Positions 1-7,242 are shown, counted from the stretch's first letter. The stretch is 11,570 bases of DNA from Baffinella frigidus (GCA_026770585.1 MU646731.1:11402-22971); one strand, 5' to 3'. The notes: generated from the letters alone by a model not told the origin. A program made the numbers and translations.

Positions 1-108
<108 letters not shown>

Positions 109-469
109 CGCACTAAAGGTCGCTCTCCCTCTCTCGTGGTTTCAGTAGTGGTCCCTCTCCACCACCCTCTCTCCCTCGCGGCGGTGATCCTGCTCGTCTT
201 GAACGACGTCTTCAGAAGAAGCCTTTCCCCCCTAATTGCCGAGCTGCCCTCCGCTTCAACGGAGGGGCGCCGTACCCCCACCAGCAACCCGTAGCAGCTT
301 ATAACCGGGTCGTGTACTGTAGTAATTTTCAGTCAAACCAAGGATATCTCCTTGCTTCTCCCCGTCAGCAATTCCCAGGTCCCTAGGGCCTCCTACCGTA
401 GGGTCCTACGAATAAATCAAAAAAATAATTTCGTTCCCCGGATTCTTGCAAGGATCCGGTAAAAGTTGC
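109..469. other. unrecognised pyrimidine-rich stretch, no gene seen
   Basis: This stretch holds a short open frame beginning in the AT repeat (103-294 +), but its 63 residues are low-complexity Ser/Pro/Leu from CT-rich DNA and match no family I know. A possible remnant of the CAGGGG-family core lies at 374-410. Nothing else here can be supported. Confidence 0.6.
374..410 (-). mobile_element. possible core remnant of the CAGGGG-family element
   Basis: The segment contains CCTACCGTAGGGTCCTA (392-408), which is the reverse-complement core of the palindromic family found many times after 4858. It is preceded by CCCTAGGGCC, also a core word. The terminal TACAGGGGTACC sequences are absent, so if related it is a worn fragment. 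The core is itself partly palindromic, so strand is tentative. Confidence 0.4.
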
Positions 470-495
470 TACGAAGCTTCGTACGAAGCTTCGTA
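470..495. repeat. 26-bp perfect palindrome made of two 12-bp palindromes
   Basis: The 12-bp palindrome ACGAAGCTTCGT occurs twice head to tail (471-482, 483-494), so the whole 24 bp is also palindromic; flanking T and A extend it to 26 bp. A single odd dyad would be less notable than a tandem pair. Function unknown; it could extrude a hairpin or be a dimeric binding site. Confidence 0.9.
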
Positions 496-1331
496 CGGGT
501 TGCTGGTGGCCACAGGTCACCGCCGCTCAACTCCCAGGGGGTCCTTGGCACACTTATTGACACTTATTGACTTTATTCGAAAGTGAGAATGCACGGTGCA
601 AGAATTGAGGCGAGGTTAGGAAAACGTCTGGGTTCTGCACCAGATTTTTCCTTCCCAAGAAACTGCCACTACCCATAAGGAAAAACCACGAAGGAGCTTC
701 CCGCACAAGCCCGGCGAACCGGACAGCGTGTCACTCCCCCACTCCCCAATGGCTCCCCGCAGAGCACCCCGTTGCCTGGGGGGCTCTGCCTATTCCATAC
801 ACAGTTGCCCCGGACTGGGCAAAAATGTATGGACCACTCTCCTTGCGGGCCACTCATACCACGCGAGGAGAGCAGAAAAACCCCTCAACCACCTACGAGC
901 TCGTAGGCCCCCACGTTGCGATGTGAGAAAAAGCCCTTCTGTGCATCCTCGATCGGACAGGTGATGAGCCTCCCACTGAGGCTCACGAAACAAAAACGAT
1001 TTCCCCCTCACAATAATCTGACCAAATCGACAAAATTTTGGAGCCACTTTCCTTTGACGGCAATAAGTGACGGAGGAGTCAGATCTGACCCCTCTGCCGA
1101 GTAAATCTGAGGTCTTGAAATTGACGATTTGGTCCTCCACTGAGGGTTGGTGGGTTGGTGGCACTCTACGAAGGGGTGGGTCCTATTTTGGAACTCTTTT
1201 TTGACGTGTATTTGCGGCATGACCGAGGTCTCGTGACCATGCCAACTCTTAGGTCGTTTTGAAGGTCTTGTCCAGGGCTAGTGCACTGGCGAAAAAAAAT
1301 TGTACCTGGCATTTTTAGTCTTGAGTTGTAG
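496..1331. other. unrecognised sequence, no gene supported
   Basis: Open frames occur on both strands (the longest is 790-1164 on the minus strand, 124 codons), but they overlap one another, show no domain I recognise and look like chance frames. Small structures visible are a tandem CACTTATTGA pair at 551-570 and a 16-bp perfect palindrome CCTACGAGCTCGTAGG at 892-907. Confidence 0.5.
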
Positions 1332-1359
1332 GCCGCCGAAAACCCGGTTTTTCGGCGGC
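1332..1359. repeat. 11-bp-stem hairpin
   Basis: GCCGCCGAAAA (1332-1342) and TTTTCGGCGGC (1349-1359) are perfect reverse complements around a 6-nt loop. The right arm is soon followed by a T run. In bacteria this would suggest a terminator, but nothing else here is bacterial, so I only record the dyad. Confidence 0.8.
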
Positions 1360-1551
1360 AATTTTTCCCATTTTCTAACTTGGAACCAATTTGGGACCTT
1401 GAAATAACCTGTTTTAATACCTATGCCCCTACGAACTTCGTATCACCCAGGTCCTGGGAGATACCGTAGGGAAGATTCCGTATGGAAGTTTGAAGATGAA
1501 TCTTCAGATTCGGCAGCTGAATCGCTCCCTTCGTAGGGGGATGTCATGATA
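1360..1551. other. short dyads, no gene
   Basis: This stretch holds small inverted motifs such as ACGAACTTCGT (1431-1441), CCCAGGTCCTGGG and TACCGTAGGG near 1446-1475. The TACCGTAGGG word also occurs in the core of the CAGGGG-family elements, but the match is too short to call a copy. No open frame is convincing. Confidence 0.4.
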
Positions 1552-1715
1552 GCATCGACATGTCGATGCAAGGCTGTTTTTCATGTCATCGTTAGCCTTT
1601 TTTTCATATCATGGTATGCTATTCATATCATGATATGCACCTACCATGATACAAAAACACTGAAAAAGCAGGTTTATAGAAGACTTTAATGCCATGATAT
1701 GCACCTACCATGATA
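1552..1715. repeat. 18-bp palindrome and duplicated 23-bp motif
   Basis: GCATCGACATGTCGATGC (1552-1569) is a perfect 18-bp palindrome. Downstream, an identical 23-bp sequence starting CATGATATGCACC and ending CCATGATA occurs at 1629-1651 and 1693-1715, 64 bp apart. Part of its complement (TATCATGGTA) lies just upstream near 1607-1617, giving a direct plus inverted arrangement. This resembles an iteron-like or binding-site cluster, but no function can be assigned. Confidence 0.8.
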
Positions 1716-1952
1716 TAAATCGTGTAGTAATCTGATCATAATGAGTTCCAAGATTTGCCGAGTTCCAAGTTAGGAACCACCCCTTCGTAGCACCTGCGTG
1801 TCGGGCAAACCCCTTGATGACACAATAATGATTGTATCAAGAATACCGTATTTTTCCATATAAATGTCGCCCCCCATATAAATGTCGCCCCCCCCTGGGA
1901 TACTCATAGTGACCTGCTCACTAAATTGTCCCCCCCATAGTGGACCTCTCCA

Positions 1953-1980
1953 GAAGCTCATAGTGGACCTCATAGTGAAA
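1953..1980. repeat. direct repeat copy 1 (CTCATAGTGG unit)
   Basis: This 28-bp sequence starts GAAGCTCATAGTGGACC and ends CATAGTGAAA. It is identical to 2246-2273. Both copies are followed by TGTC and a long C run, so the duplicated unit is longer than the perfect core. Confidence 0.9.
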
Positions 1981-2054
1981 TGTCCCCCCCCCCATCGTGA
2001 GAAAAAAATGGCCATATTAATACCCACTTAGATGGATAGTTTTTCAAATCACCC

Positions 2055-2127
2055 GCCGCGGTGGTCCGGTTGGTCAGCACACAGGAACGAAAGGTCGAAG
2101 GTCGTGGGTTCAAACCCCGGACGAAAC
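2055..2127 (+). other. tRNA-like Pol III promoter remnant (SINE-like)
   Basis: TGGTCCGGTTGG (2062-2073) resembles a tRNA A box, and GGTTCAAACCC (2107-2117) fits the B-box consensus with one difference. Setting U8 at 2062 puts G53 at 2108, the spacing expected of a tRNA with one extra D-loop base. The D stem can form three of four pairs and the T stem four of five, counting one G-U. The acceptor stem and anticodon stem do not pair, so this is not a working tRNA. It looks like a decayed tRNA pseudogene or the head of a tRNA-derived SINE, carried inside the 1844-2335 unit. Confidence 0.6.
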
Positions 2128-2245
2128 TCTAGCAAAAACTCACATCTCAGTGTGTGTTTTTTGTTGCCCGCACGTGCTATCTTTTTGCCCGCACACTCAT
2201 AGTGCAGTGGAAATGTCCCACCCCCAAATTGTCCCCCCCCCCTGG

Positions 2246-2273
2246 GAAGCTCATAGTGGACCTCATAGTGAAA
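2246..2273. repeat. direct repeat copy 2 (CTCATAGTGG unit)
   Basis: This is identical over 28 bp to 1953-1980 and in the same orientation. It is preceded by a C-tract ending CCTGG and followed by AATGTC plus another C-tract. Confidence 0.9.
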
Positions 2274-2335
2274 ATGTCGCCCCCCCCCAGGAAGCATGAA
2301 TTGTCCCAGGGACATTTATATGGAAAAATACGGTA

Positions 2336-2634
2336 CCCCCTTCCAGCAAGGAGTGTTCGTGATGAGACCGTTATCCTCTACTCGTAGCCGGTTTTACAGG
2401 AATAGAATCCCTTTAGTTGGAGCCATTTATACACCTTTGGCCTGTAGTAAAGATCTCAAGATTTCATCGCAGCTCGATTTTTTTTAGCAGATTCTGGAGC
2501 TGAAGGCCAAATCTCGAGGATCTGCGCTTTCAGATTTCAAAAAGGATGAAATTTAGGGGTGAAATTCATCCCCATTTTATGACCTATGAAATGAAACCGG
2601 TTTGCTTAAGCAAATTTACTACACCACCTTTTAA
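2336..2634. other. intergenic stretch, no gene seen
   Basis: The stretch is AT-richer than its right neighbour. It contains a 14-bp palindrome TTTGCTTAAGCAAA (2601-2614) and near-repeats of GGATGAAATT/GTGAAATTCATCC around 2544-2572. The short plus-strand frame 2296-2487 begins inside the inverted-repeat unit and is not credible as a gene. Confidence 0.5.
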
Positions 2635-3009
2635 ATGGACGTCTCGACCCGGTCTAAGGACGTCTGTAACCGGTCTCGGGTGGACGTGATTTTGACAAGA
2701 TGTCGATTTATCGCAGCCCAACAGGTACCACTTGGGCAGCTCCATAAGCAAGAACTCTATTTGAGGTTCAATCGCAACGGTGCGTCTGCAGACACCCCTC
2801 ACAGAAGCACGCCAGTCGCTTGGACGAGGGGCTCGCGCAAAGGCGTCAGCGTCAGAATGGTCGCGACCGAGAGATCCCCGGAGCGACGGACAGAACCAGT
2901 GATCGGTGGCGTGCGTGGACAGTTTTTCAAGCAGCGTCCCGCGTTCCAGCGTCCGGCGCTGCAGGGCGATCTGGTGAGCGCCACCTCCGCGGTGCGAGGG
3001 AATCGATAG
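2635..3009 (+). other. open reading frame of doubtful coding status
   Basis: An ATG-initiated frame of 124 codons enters a GC-rich segment (about 2800-3250). The product would be Arg-rich and basic, with no signal peptide, membrane segment or domain I recognise. A second plus-strand frame (2820-3254) overlaps it but begins at TTG and has its first ATG only late. The two competing frames argue for chance openness in GC-rich DNA. If a gene exists it may be spliced, and this could be part of an exon. Confidence 0.15.
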
Positions 3010-3091
3010 AGATATTTTCGGAGTCTCCAGAGGGCTGGAGGAACTCTAGATCAGTCCTGGCAATGCAAAACCCAAACACCTCTTTGAGAGA

Positions 3092-3667
3092 ATGTACTCT
3101 GCTCCCGGCCGTTTTGCCTCGCTGGGCGCTCGCTCGTGCCGTGACTCACCATCTTACGTCGCGGGTGCTTACCGTTGCGGGCAGATGGCGACGGTGGAAC
3201 AGCTCCAGAGACTCACGTTCGCCAGCTCTTCTCCGTCTGCAGGAAGGTACCTGAACCCTCAACCCTCAACCCTACACCCTCTTCCACCCAAGGGCGTGCG
3301 ACCCATTACGAGCAAGGAGCGCGAGCGAGGTGTGTGTGGCAGACGACCCCAATCCCCAATCCCCAATCTCCAACCCCCAAACCCCACACCCCACACCCCA
3401 AAACCCAAACCCCAACCCCTCCTCCAGCGCATCCGCCGCCCCGTCGGCACCAACACTCCAGAGCAACCCGCCGATCAAGCTGCACACGCCCCGCGCTCCT
3501 CGCGCGTCGTCAGCGTCCTCATCTCGTGCCGTTCTTCTCTCGCGGCGACGATGGGCGGCGCCCCCCCTCGACACGGTCCTCACCAAGGTCTAGCTCTGCC
3601 TGAGTTTGATTCTAGCTCGTACTTGAAAGTATTGAAGAACAGAAGTCCAGTACAAACGGGCGAATAG
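3092..3667 (+). other. 191-codon open frame crossing repeats, probably not a gene
   Basis: The frame opens at an ATG at 3092. A second in-frame ATG at 3185 has a good eukaryotic context (GCAGATGG), and a possible splice donor AAGGTACC follows near 3244. After that the frame runs through C-rich telomere-like repeats (Pro/Asn-rich low complexity) and stops beyond the left half of the inserted element at 3590-3710. At most the segment 3185-3245 could be an exon; the rest reads repeats. No homologue is recognised. Confidence 0.15.
3252..3425 (-). repeat. degenerate C-rich telomere-like tracts
   Basis: Two patches, 3252-3284 (CTCAACCCT units) and 3345-3425 (CCCCAAT, CCCCAAA and CCCCACA units), are pyrimidine-strand relatives of the CCCTAAA heptamer. 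About 60 bp of non-repeat sequence separates them. The G-rich strand is the minus strand. They are much more decayed than the array at 4028-4241. Confidence 0.7.
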
Positions 3668-3710
3668 AAAGCCTTTAGGACAAGCCAGAATCAAACTCAG
3701 GCAGAGCTAG
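3590..3710. mobile_element. 121-bp foldback element with 24-bp TIRs and AAGGT duplication
   Basis: The left end (3590-3613, starting CTAGCTCTGCCTGAG) and right end (3687-3710) are perfect inverted repeats; one further outer base pair also matches. The element is flanked by AAGGT at 3585-3589 and 3711-3715 (AAGGTC if one end base is counted as target). The 73-bp interior has no coding capacity. Size, perfect TIRs and a 5-6-bp duplication make it a recently inserted MITE. The superfamily is not decided by these data, and it is unrelated in sequence to the CAGGGG family. Confidence 0.85.
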
Positions 3711-3716
3711 AAGGTC

Positions 3717-4027
3717 TGTACCTACAGCTCCTTTCTACGGAACGGCATGGTGTTGGGAAATGTTGGGGGAATTCAAATCCTCAAGGACCGAGAGGACCTT
3801 CCTGAAGCACCGCCTGCACTTTGTATGGGAGTCGAGAATGCAAGAGCTCGGGTCCCAGAGAGAGAAGACCTTTATTACTATCAACACGCCCGCCATGTGT
3901 GCACCCCCACCGAGGCTACTTTTGAGCAGGACCTATAAAAAGGTCATGCGCCCCCTAGGCCTGCCAGAGGGGGTGCGTCACAAATCCATGTTTGACCAGT
4001 CATCCATGATTGACCAGCCTGGAAAAA
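3717..4027. other. non-repetitive stretch with a short open frame
   Basis: A plus-strand frame (3760-4041, 93 codons) has mixed composition but no recognised domain, and it ends by running into the telomere-like array. Also visible are a TATAAAA word (3934-3940) inside the small dyad GACCT/AGGTC, and two near-copies of ATGNTTGACCAG at about 3988-4017. I cannot assign a gene. Confidence 0.3.
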
Positions 4028-4241
4028 GCCCTACGCCCTAGACCCTAGACCCTAGTCCCTAAACCTTGAATCCTAAATCCCAAATCTTACACCCTAAACC
4101 CTAAACCTGAACCGTGGTCCCTAAACCTGAGACCCAAAACCCTAAGACCTAGACCCTAAACCCTAACCCAATATGCACTACACCCTAAACCCTAAACCCC
4201 AAACCCCAAACCCCAAACCCTAACCCCATAAACCCTCAACC
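4028..4241 (-). repeat. interstitial telomere-like array, CCCTAAA on plus strand
   Basis: This is a degenerate run of CCCTAAA, CCCTAGA and CCCCAAA heptamers with spacer words, most regular at 4171-4227. The G-rich strand is the minus strand, so as a telomere it would point left. Sequence on both sides and the degeneracy show it is interstitial, not a chromosome end. Confidence 0.9.
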
Positions 4242-4586
4242 AGGCGACGGACCCCCCGACACCCCCCACGACACCCGACACCCCCTCGCACAGCTCCCCC
4301 CACGATGTCACCCGCAACAACACCTGGCGCCACGTCTCCTTCGCCCAAACCTGCTCTCAGGACACGGCCTCGGGCTCGACATTCCACGCCCCTTCACCCT
4401 CGACATTCCACGAGGCTTTTTCGGACCGATTTTCGACATTTCAGGACCCGCCGCCGGCACCGCGCGGGGGGAAAGCCACCTGGGGTGTCGACTCGCTGCT
4501 GCTCGGGAGTGGTGGGGAGATTCAGCGGAGCGCATCGTGGTGAACTGGTGTCAAGAAGACTACATGTAGGACCTAATGCCTAGATG
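4242..4586. other. C-rich then GC-rich stretch, no gene supported
   Basis: Short CGACACCCC-type repeats occupy 4250-4290. The 14-bp word CTCGACATTCCACG is repeated at 4375-4388 and 4399-4412, with a weaker third relative near 4433. The Arg/Pro/Thr-rich frame 4305-4583 reads this simple sequence and has an opposing frame on the minus strand; neither is credible as a gene. Confidence 0.5.
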
Positions 4587-4670
4587 GAGACCTTTAAGAG
4601 ATAGAGACCTTTAAGAGATAGAGGCCTTTAAGACATTTTAGTTAAGAGATGGTGACCTTTAAGACATTTA
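4587..4670. repeat. 17-bp tandem repeat (GAGACCTTTAAGAGATA)
   Basis: Two identical units (4587-4603, 4604-4620) are followed by a third with changes (4621-4637) and further fragments containing GACCTTTAAGA to about 4667. The array is short and degrades to the right. Confidence 0.9.
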
Positions 4671-4788
4671 TGGTGGACCGCGCAGGAAGCAAGGTGGGTG
4701 TGTAATACAGGAAAGAGAGCTCAATAAATACAATAAACACCGACTGAGGCTGAGAGGCTTCTCGAGGTCCTTTCTGAGGTTAATACAT
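4671..4788. other. spacer, no gene seen
   Basis: Two AATAAA words (4722-4727 and 4732-4737) match the canonical eukaryotic polyadenylation hexamer, but no credible upstream coding frame exists, so they are only noted. Confidence 0.3.
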
Positions 4789-4816
4789 GGTCATCCTACA
4801 CGGGGTAGTATCCCCA
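4789..4816 (+). repeat. solo half of the 7151-7214 hairpin repeat
   Basis: This 28-bp segment beginning GGTCATCCTACACGGGG differs by one base from 7187-7214, the right arm of the hairpin element. The matching left arm is absent here, so this is a half element or a deletion product. Confidence 0.85.
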
Positions 4817-4857
4817 GAGGGCACGCGAAGAGCCTTGGATGTGCGGGGCACTACATG

Positions 4858-4977
4858 TACAGGGGTACATCGCTCATAAGAAAGCCCCTCCTCCTAGGAC
4901 CCTACACTAGGCCCATGCCTAGGGCCCTGTGGGGTCCTAGGGGGGGGGCGCTTTATGATGAGCGAGTAACCCATGTA
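4858..4977 (+). mobile_element. CAGGGG-family MITE, diverged full copy
   Basis: This is about 120 bp from TACAGGGGTACATCGC to GAGCGAGTAACCCATGTA, with the family core (CCTAGGACCCTAC, then GCCTAGGGCCCT, then GGTCCTAGGGG). Mutations in both ends spoil the inverted repeat, indicating an older copy. Open frames beginning YRGTSLIR are read through it and are not proteins. It is non-coding and non-autonomous. Confidence 0.9.
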
Positions 4978-5048
4978 GCCCGAATGTCCTGCCGTCAAGA
5001 GTCCCTACCCTGTGTGGACAGTCCCCCAGTTGGGAGGTGCGTCACGTC

Positions 5049-5171
5049 TACAGGGTTACCTCACTCATCAGGAGTCACATCCCCCCCAGGACCCTACAGA
5101 ATGCATATCTATGTAGTAGCCCTACGATGGTCCTAGGGGGGGGGGGTCCTTATGAGCGAATTACCCCTGTA
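5049..5171 (+). mobile_element. CAGGGG-family MITE, diverged full copy
   Basis: About 123 bp runs from TACAGGGTTACCTCAC to GCGAATTACCCCTGTA. The core is recognisable (CCAGGACCCTACAG, CCCTACGATGGTCCTAGG) but several internal words are changed. Only TA is shared by the two flanks, as expected for a TA-targeting element. Confidence 0.88.
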
Positions 5172-5411
5172 TCAAAAATGGGGCCGGGTTCTGGTGACAC
5201 GACCCGTGCAGGAAAGGCCAGAATCACTGTACACACCAACTCTACAGAAGCATTACAGGAGTCACAGACGGAATGCCGCATGCGCCTGAGTTAGGCCTCA
5301 GATCGCTTGGGGACGGCACGGGCTGACACCGACAATCCTGTTTAATGAACACGAAATCAACGAAATCAACGATCGCTCGGATCGTAGGTATTTCACTCAC
5401 AGCGCCACATA
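5172..5411. other. spacer, no gene seen
   Basis: A tandem pair of ACGAAATCA (5351-5368) and a small dyad GATCGCTCGGATC are visible. No frame is convincing. Confidence 0.4.
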
Positions 5412-5631
5412 TCCCTTAAGTGGCGAGGGGGTCAAAATTGACCCCCAAGAGGTCCTACAGGGGTACCTCGATTACAAGAAAACGTCACCCCCCTAGGACG
5501 ACCATAGGGCCCTAGGCATAGGCCTACTGTAGGGTCCTACGGGGAGGCGTTTTCTTGTAATCGAGGTACCCCTGTAGGCAGGTCCTAGGGCCCTACGGTA
5601 GGGCGTATGCGCCTACTCGCCTCTTAAGGGA
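5412..5631. mobile_element. second foldback element, interrupted by a CAGGGG copy
   Basis: TCCCTTAAGTGGCGAG (5412-5427) and CTCGCCTCTTAAGGGA (5616-5631) are inverted repeats with one mismatch in 16. Between them lies the CAGGGG-family insert 5456-5576. Removing the insert leaves a unit of about 100 bp that also has a dyad GGGGGTCAA/TTGACCCCC (5427-5446). Its right part carries a CAGGGG-family core word, GGTCCTAGGGCCCTACGG (5581-5598), so the host may itself be composite. No outer duplication is clear. Confidence 0.6.
5456..5576 (-). mobile_element. CAGGGG-family MITE, subfamily with ATTACAAG ends
   Basis: This 121-bp copy has perfect inverted ends of 31 bp including two bases outside the TA (5454-5484 and 5548-5578). 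Ends read TACAGGGGTACCTCGATTACAAG rather than the usual CTCATAAG, and both arms share the change, so this is a subfamily rather than random decay. The core is in reverse orientation relative to most copies. It lies inside the 5412-5631 foldback. Confidence 0.92.
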
Positions 5632-5697
5632 CATTTGTATCTTACCACGCGTCCTCACACCCTGCATTTGTGTCCTCACACGCCTCTCTTCTATCTG

Positions 5698-5744
5698 TAT
5701 AGGGGCACCTCGCTGATAAGGGGGCGCACCCCATTGGGACCCAG
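5698..5744 (+). mobile_element. CAGGGG-family 5' fragment
   Basis: TATAGGGGCACCTCGCTGATAAG matches the left end of the family with a few substitutions and is followed by a degraded core. There is no right half. The frame 5635-5826 reads through it. Confidence 0.7.
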
Positions 5745-6016
5745 AGGGACGCCTCGCCTACATATGAACATCCTTGCTCGAGGGTCAGTCGGTCGTTGTG
5801 TTCTTAAGTCATCACCAGAAGGTTGACTCAACGCGAGATTTAGCTAACCCGCTGGTACTGAATCAAAAACACGCAGGGGTCGAATCCGTTGCGTATTCTC
5901 ACGTCACAGGTTCTTGCACACGGGTAGCTCCACGACGCAGTCAACCGCCTGAACCAGACGACAGATGACTACCCTCTGGAGTACTCCCCGGTCACGGCCT
6001 CCGTCACCATGACATC
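5745..6016. other. spacer, no gene seen
   Basis: Short frames occur but none has recognisable features. GGGGTCGAATCC (5876-5887) resembles a Pol III B box, but the only candidate A box upstream is too close and no tRNA fold is possible. Confidence 0.4.
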
Positions 6017-6085
6017 CCTGTACAGTAGGCCTATCTCTACACTGGTCCTAGGGGGGGGGGTGCTCCTTTTGACCGGGGTACCCCT
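6017..6085 (+). mobile_element. CAGGGG-family 3' fragment
   Basis: CAGTAGGCCTAT, then TGGTCCTAGGGGGG, then GGGGTACCCCT follow the order of the family core and right end. The GAGCGA part of the end is altered (GACCGG). The left half is missing; the fragment at 6119-6155 cannot supply it because it lies downstream. Confidence 0.7.
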
Positions 6086-6118
6086 CACGAATACGGACAC
6101 CGCCCGAGGCACCTGCGG

Positions 6119-6155
6119 TACAGGGGTGACTCGCGAGTAACGACACGCGTCCCAG
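6119..6155 (+). mobile_element. probable CAGGGG-family 5' fragment, very diverged
   Basis: TACAGGGGTGACTCGCGAGTAA resembles the left end and is followed by CCCAGAGGCG, a word shared with the fragment at 5698-5744. It is short and diverged, so the call is tentative. Confidence 0.45.
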
Positions 6156-6575
6156 AGGCGCTTGCTGCGTGTCCTTAAAGAACTCAGGTCCTTGCGAAAA
6201 TCGGACGGCCGGCGGTCCTTACGTTAAGGCACGCAAAAAAGAACGGACGGTGTGCGGTCCTTGATTTATTAAGGTCCACAGTTGATAATCCGGCGCGTGT
6301 CCTTAAATTGTGTGTCCTTAATCGCACGTAACCCCTCACCCCTAGAGCGCGATCCCTGGGAGCATCGCAACACCCTAGAGGCAGTGCGTGCTCTTCATAG
6401 CGAGCAACCCCTGTATTCTACCAACTCACTTGCGAGGCGCCAGCTTATTCGGGTGAGTAAAACTCTCAACTCTTATTACTGTACGTAAAACCCTAAACCA
6501 TTTACGTAAAGCTCCAAACCCTTTGCCGAAAATCCTATCAGCGCTGGATGGCGGAGGCGAGGGGGAGGGTACTCG
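6156..6575. other. spacer with short degenerate repeats, no gene
   Basis: GTCCTTAA-type words recur (6170, 6300 and 6313 areas), and CGGACGG followed by GCGGTCCTT occurs twice (about 6202-6220 and 6243-6261), suggesting an old tandem duplication. Two isolated CCCTAAA/CCAAACCC words near 6490-6520 are too few to call an array. The 6282-6488 frame is not convincing. Confidence 0.45.
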
Positions 6576-6698
6576 TACAGGGGTACCTCGCTCATAAGAA
6601 ACCGCCCCTTCCTAGAACCCTACAGTAGGCCTATGCCTAGGGCCCTACGGTGGTCCTAGGGGGGGGGGGCAGTTTCTTATGAGCGAGGTACCCCTGTA
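6576..6698 (+). mobile_element. CAGGGG-family MITE, well-preserved copy
   Basis: This 123-bp copy has perfect 27-bp inverted ends (6576-6602 and 6672-6698). The order is end TACAGGGGTACCTCGC, C-tract, CCTAGAACCCTACAGTA, GGCCTATGCCTAGGGCCC, TACGGTGGTCCTAGG, G-tract, then the inverted end. The core is also partly self-complementary, so a transcript would fold into one long hairpin. It is flanked only by TA. It is the best reference copy for the internal sequence together with 9815-9936. Confidence 0.95.
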
Positions 6699-7150
6699 GG
6701 ATGCGCCGCGGACAGTGAAGATCCGGTGCGAGACCACCGGAGTGTTCTTCTTCTTCTTTATTACTCTCGGAACAGGTCCTAGAGAGGCCCTTGCGGCTTG
6801 AGTTGAGTTGAGTGATACCCTCCTCCAAGCCTGGTGGTGCTTTGGTGCTTTTATTTACACTCACGTCGAAGGCCACATCCCACCTCACTCTTGAGGAGTT
6901 GGGAGTAATCTACGGATGAGTTCCTTGACTCTACCCATGCAGGTTCAGCCGAGTCTCCTTTGCCCCCTTTTCAGCCCCCCCTTTTTAAAAAAGAGGCCGA
7001 GAGGCTTAATGACTCCCTTAAGTTGTGACACGAAAGGACGAGAGGGGGAGATGTCATGGCTGGGAGACATTCCCCCCTCCATTCTTTTGAGGCAACTGGC
7101 GGTTCATAACCTGTTTGCCTACGCACGTATCTTGAGACCCACACCTATGT
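6699..7150. other. non-repetitive stretch, no gene recognised
   Basis: This contains a short TTC run (6746-6757) and GAGTT tandem units (6801-6813). The plus-strand frame 6916-7170 (84 codons) starts at an ATG and has mixed composition, but it runs into the hairpin repeat at 7151 and matches no family known to me. The minus frame 6637-6888 begins in unique DNA and ends in the CAGGGG element. Coding status is doubtful for both. Confidence 0.35.
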
Positions 7151-7213
7151 GGAGATACAACCCCGTGTAGGATGACTCCTCACTCCGGTCATCCTACACG
7201 GGGTTGTATCCCC
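7151..7213. repeat. 63-bp hairpin repeat with 23-bp arms
   Basis: Arms 7154-7176 (starting GATACAACCCCGTG) and 7188-7210 are perfect reverse complements around an 11-nt loop; outer bases extend it with one mismatch. The right arm recurs alone at 4789-4816, so this is a dispersed repeat, possibly the shortest foldback family in the window. It is not related to the CAGGGG ends. Confidence 0.88.
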
Positions 7214-7242
7214 ATAATTTACCGTTGATCATACACCCAAAT

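Larger units (their letters stand above)
1844..2335. mobile_element. 492-bp unit bounded by perfect 25-bp inverted repeats
   Basis: The left end (1844-1868, starting TACCGTATTTTTCC) is the exact reverse complement of the right end (2311-2335, ending GGAAAAATACGGTA). Inside lie repeated C-tracts preceded by AAATGTC, AAATTGTC or AAAATGTC (near 1862, 1880, 1923, 1978, 2211, 2226 and 2272), a 28-bp perfect direct repeat, and a tRNA-like segment at 2055-2127. No target-site duplication is evident in the flanks and no transposase frame is present. It is therefore either a non-autonomous foldback transposon with decayed flanks or an inverted segmental duplication. Open frames here on both strands are translations of C-tracts. 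Confidence 0.7.

Noticed and set aside
790-1164. 124-codon minus-strand frame as a gene
   Set aside because: It overlaps several other open frames, has no recognisable domain or biased composition, and has no supporting context.
1332-1372. Rho-independent terminator at the 1332-1359 hairpin
   Set aside because: The window shows eukaryotic repeat content and no upstream gene; the dyad alone is not evidence of termination.
2062-2127. Functional tRNA gene
   Set aside because: A and B boxes are well spaced, but the acceptor and anticodon stems do not pair, so it is called a remnant only.
1862-2290. CRISPR-like regularly spaced repeats
   Set aside because: The repeats are C-tracts with irregular spacing and no unique equal-length spacers; no cas genes are present.
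3934-3940. TATAAAA as a promoter TATA box
   Set aside because: No supported gene lies downstream; a telomere-like array follows within 100 bp.
5841-5887. Second tRNA-like segment with a B-box-like GGGTCGAATCC
   Set aside because: The candidate A box is about eight bases too close and no stems form; likely chance.
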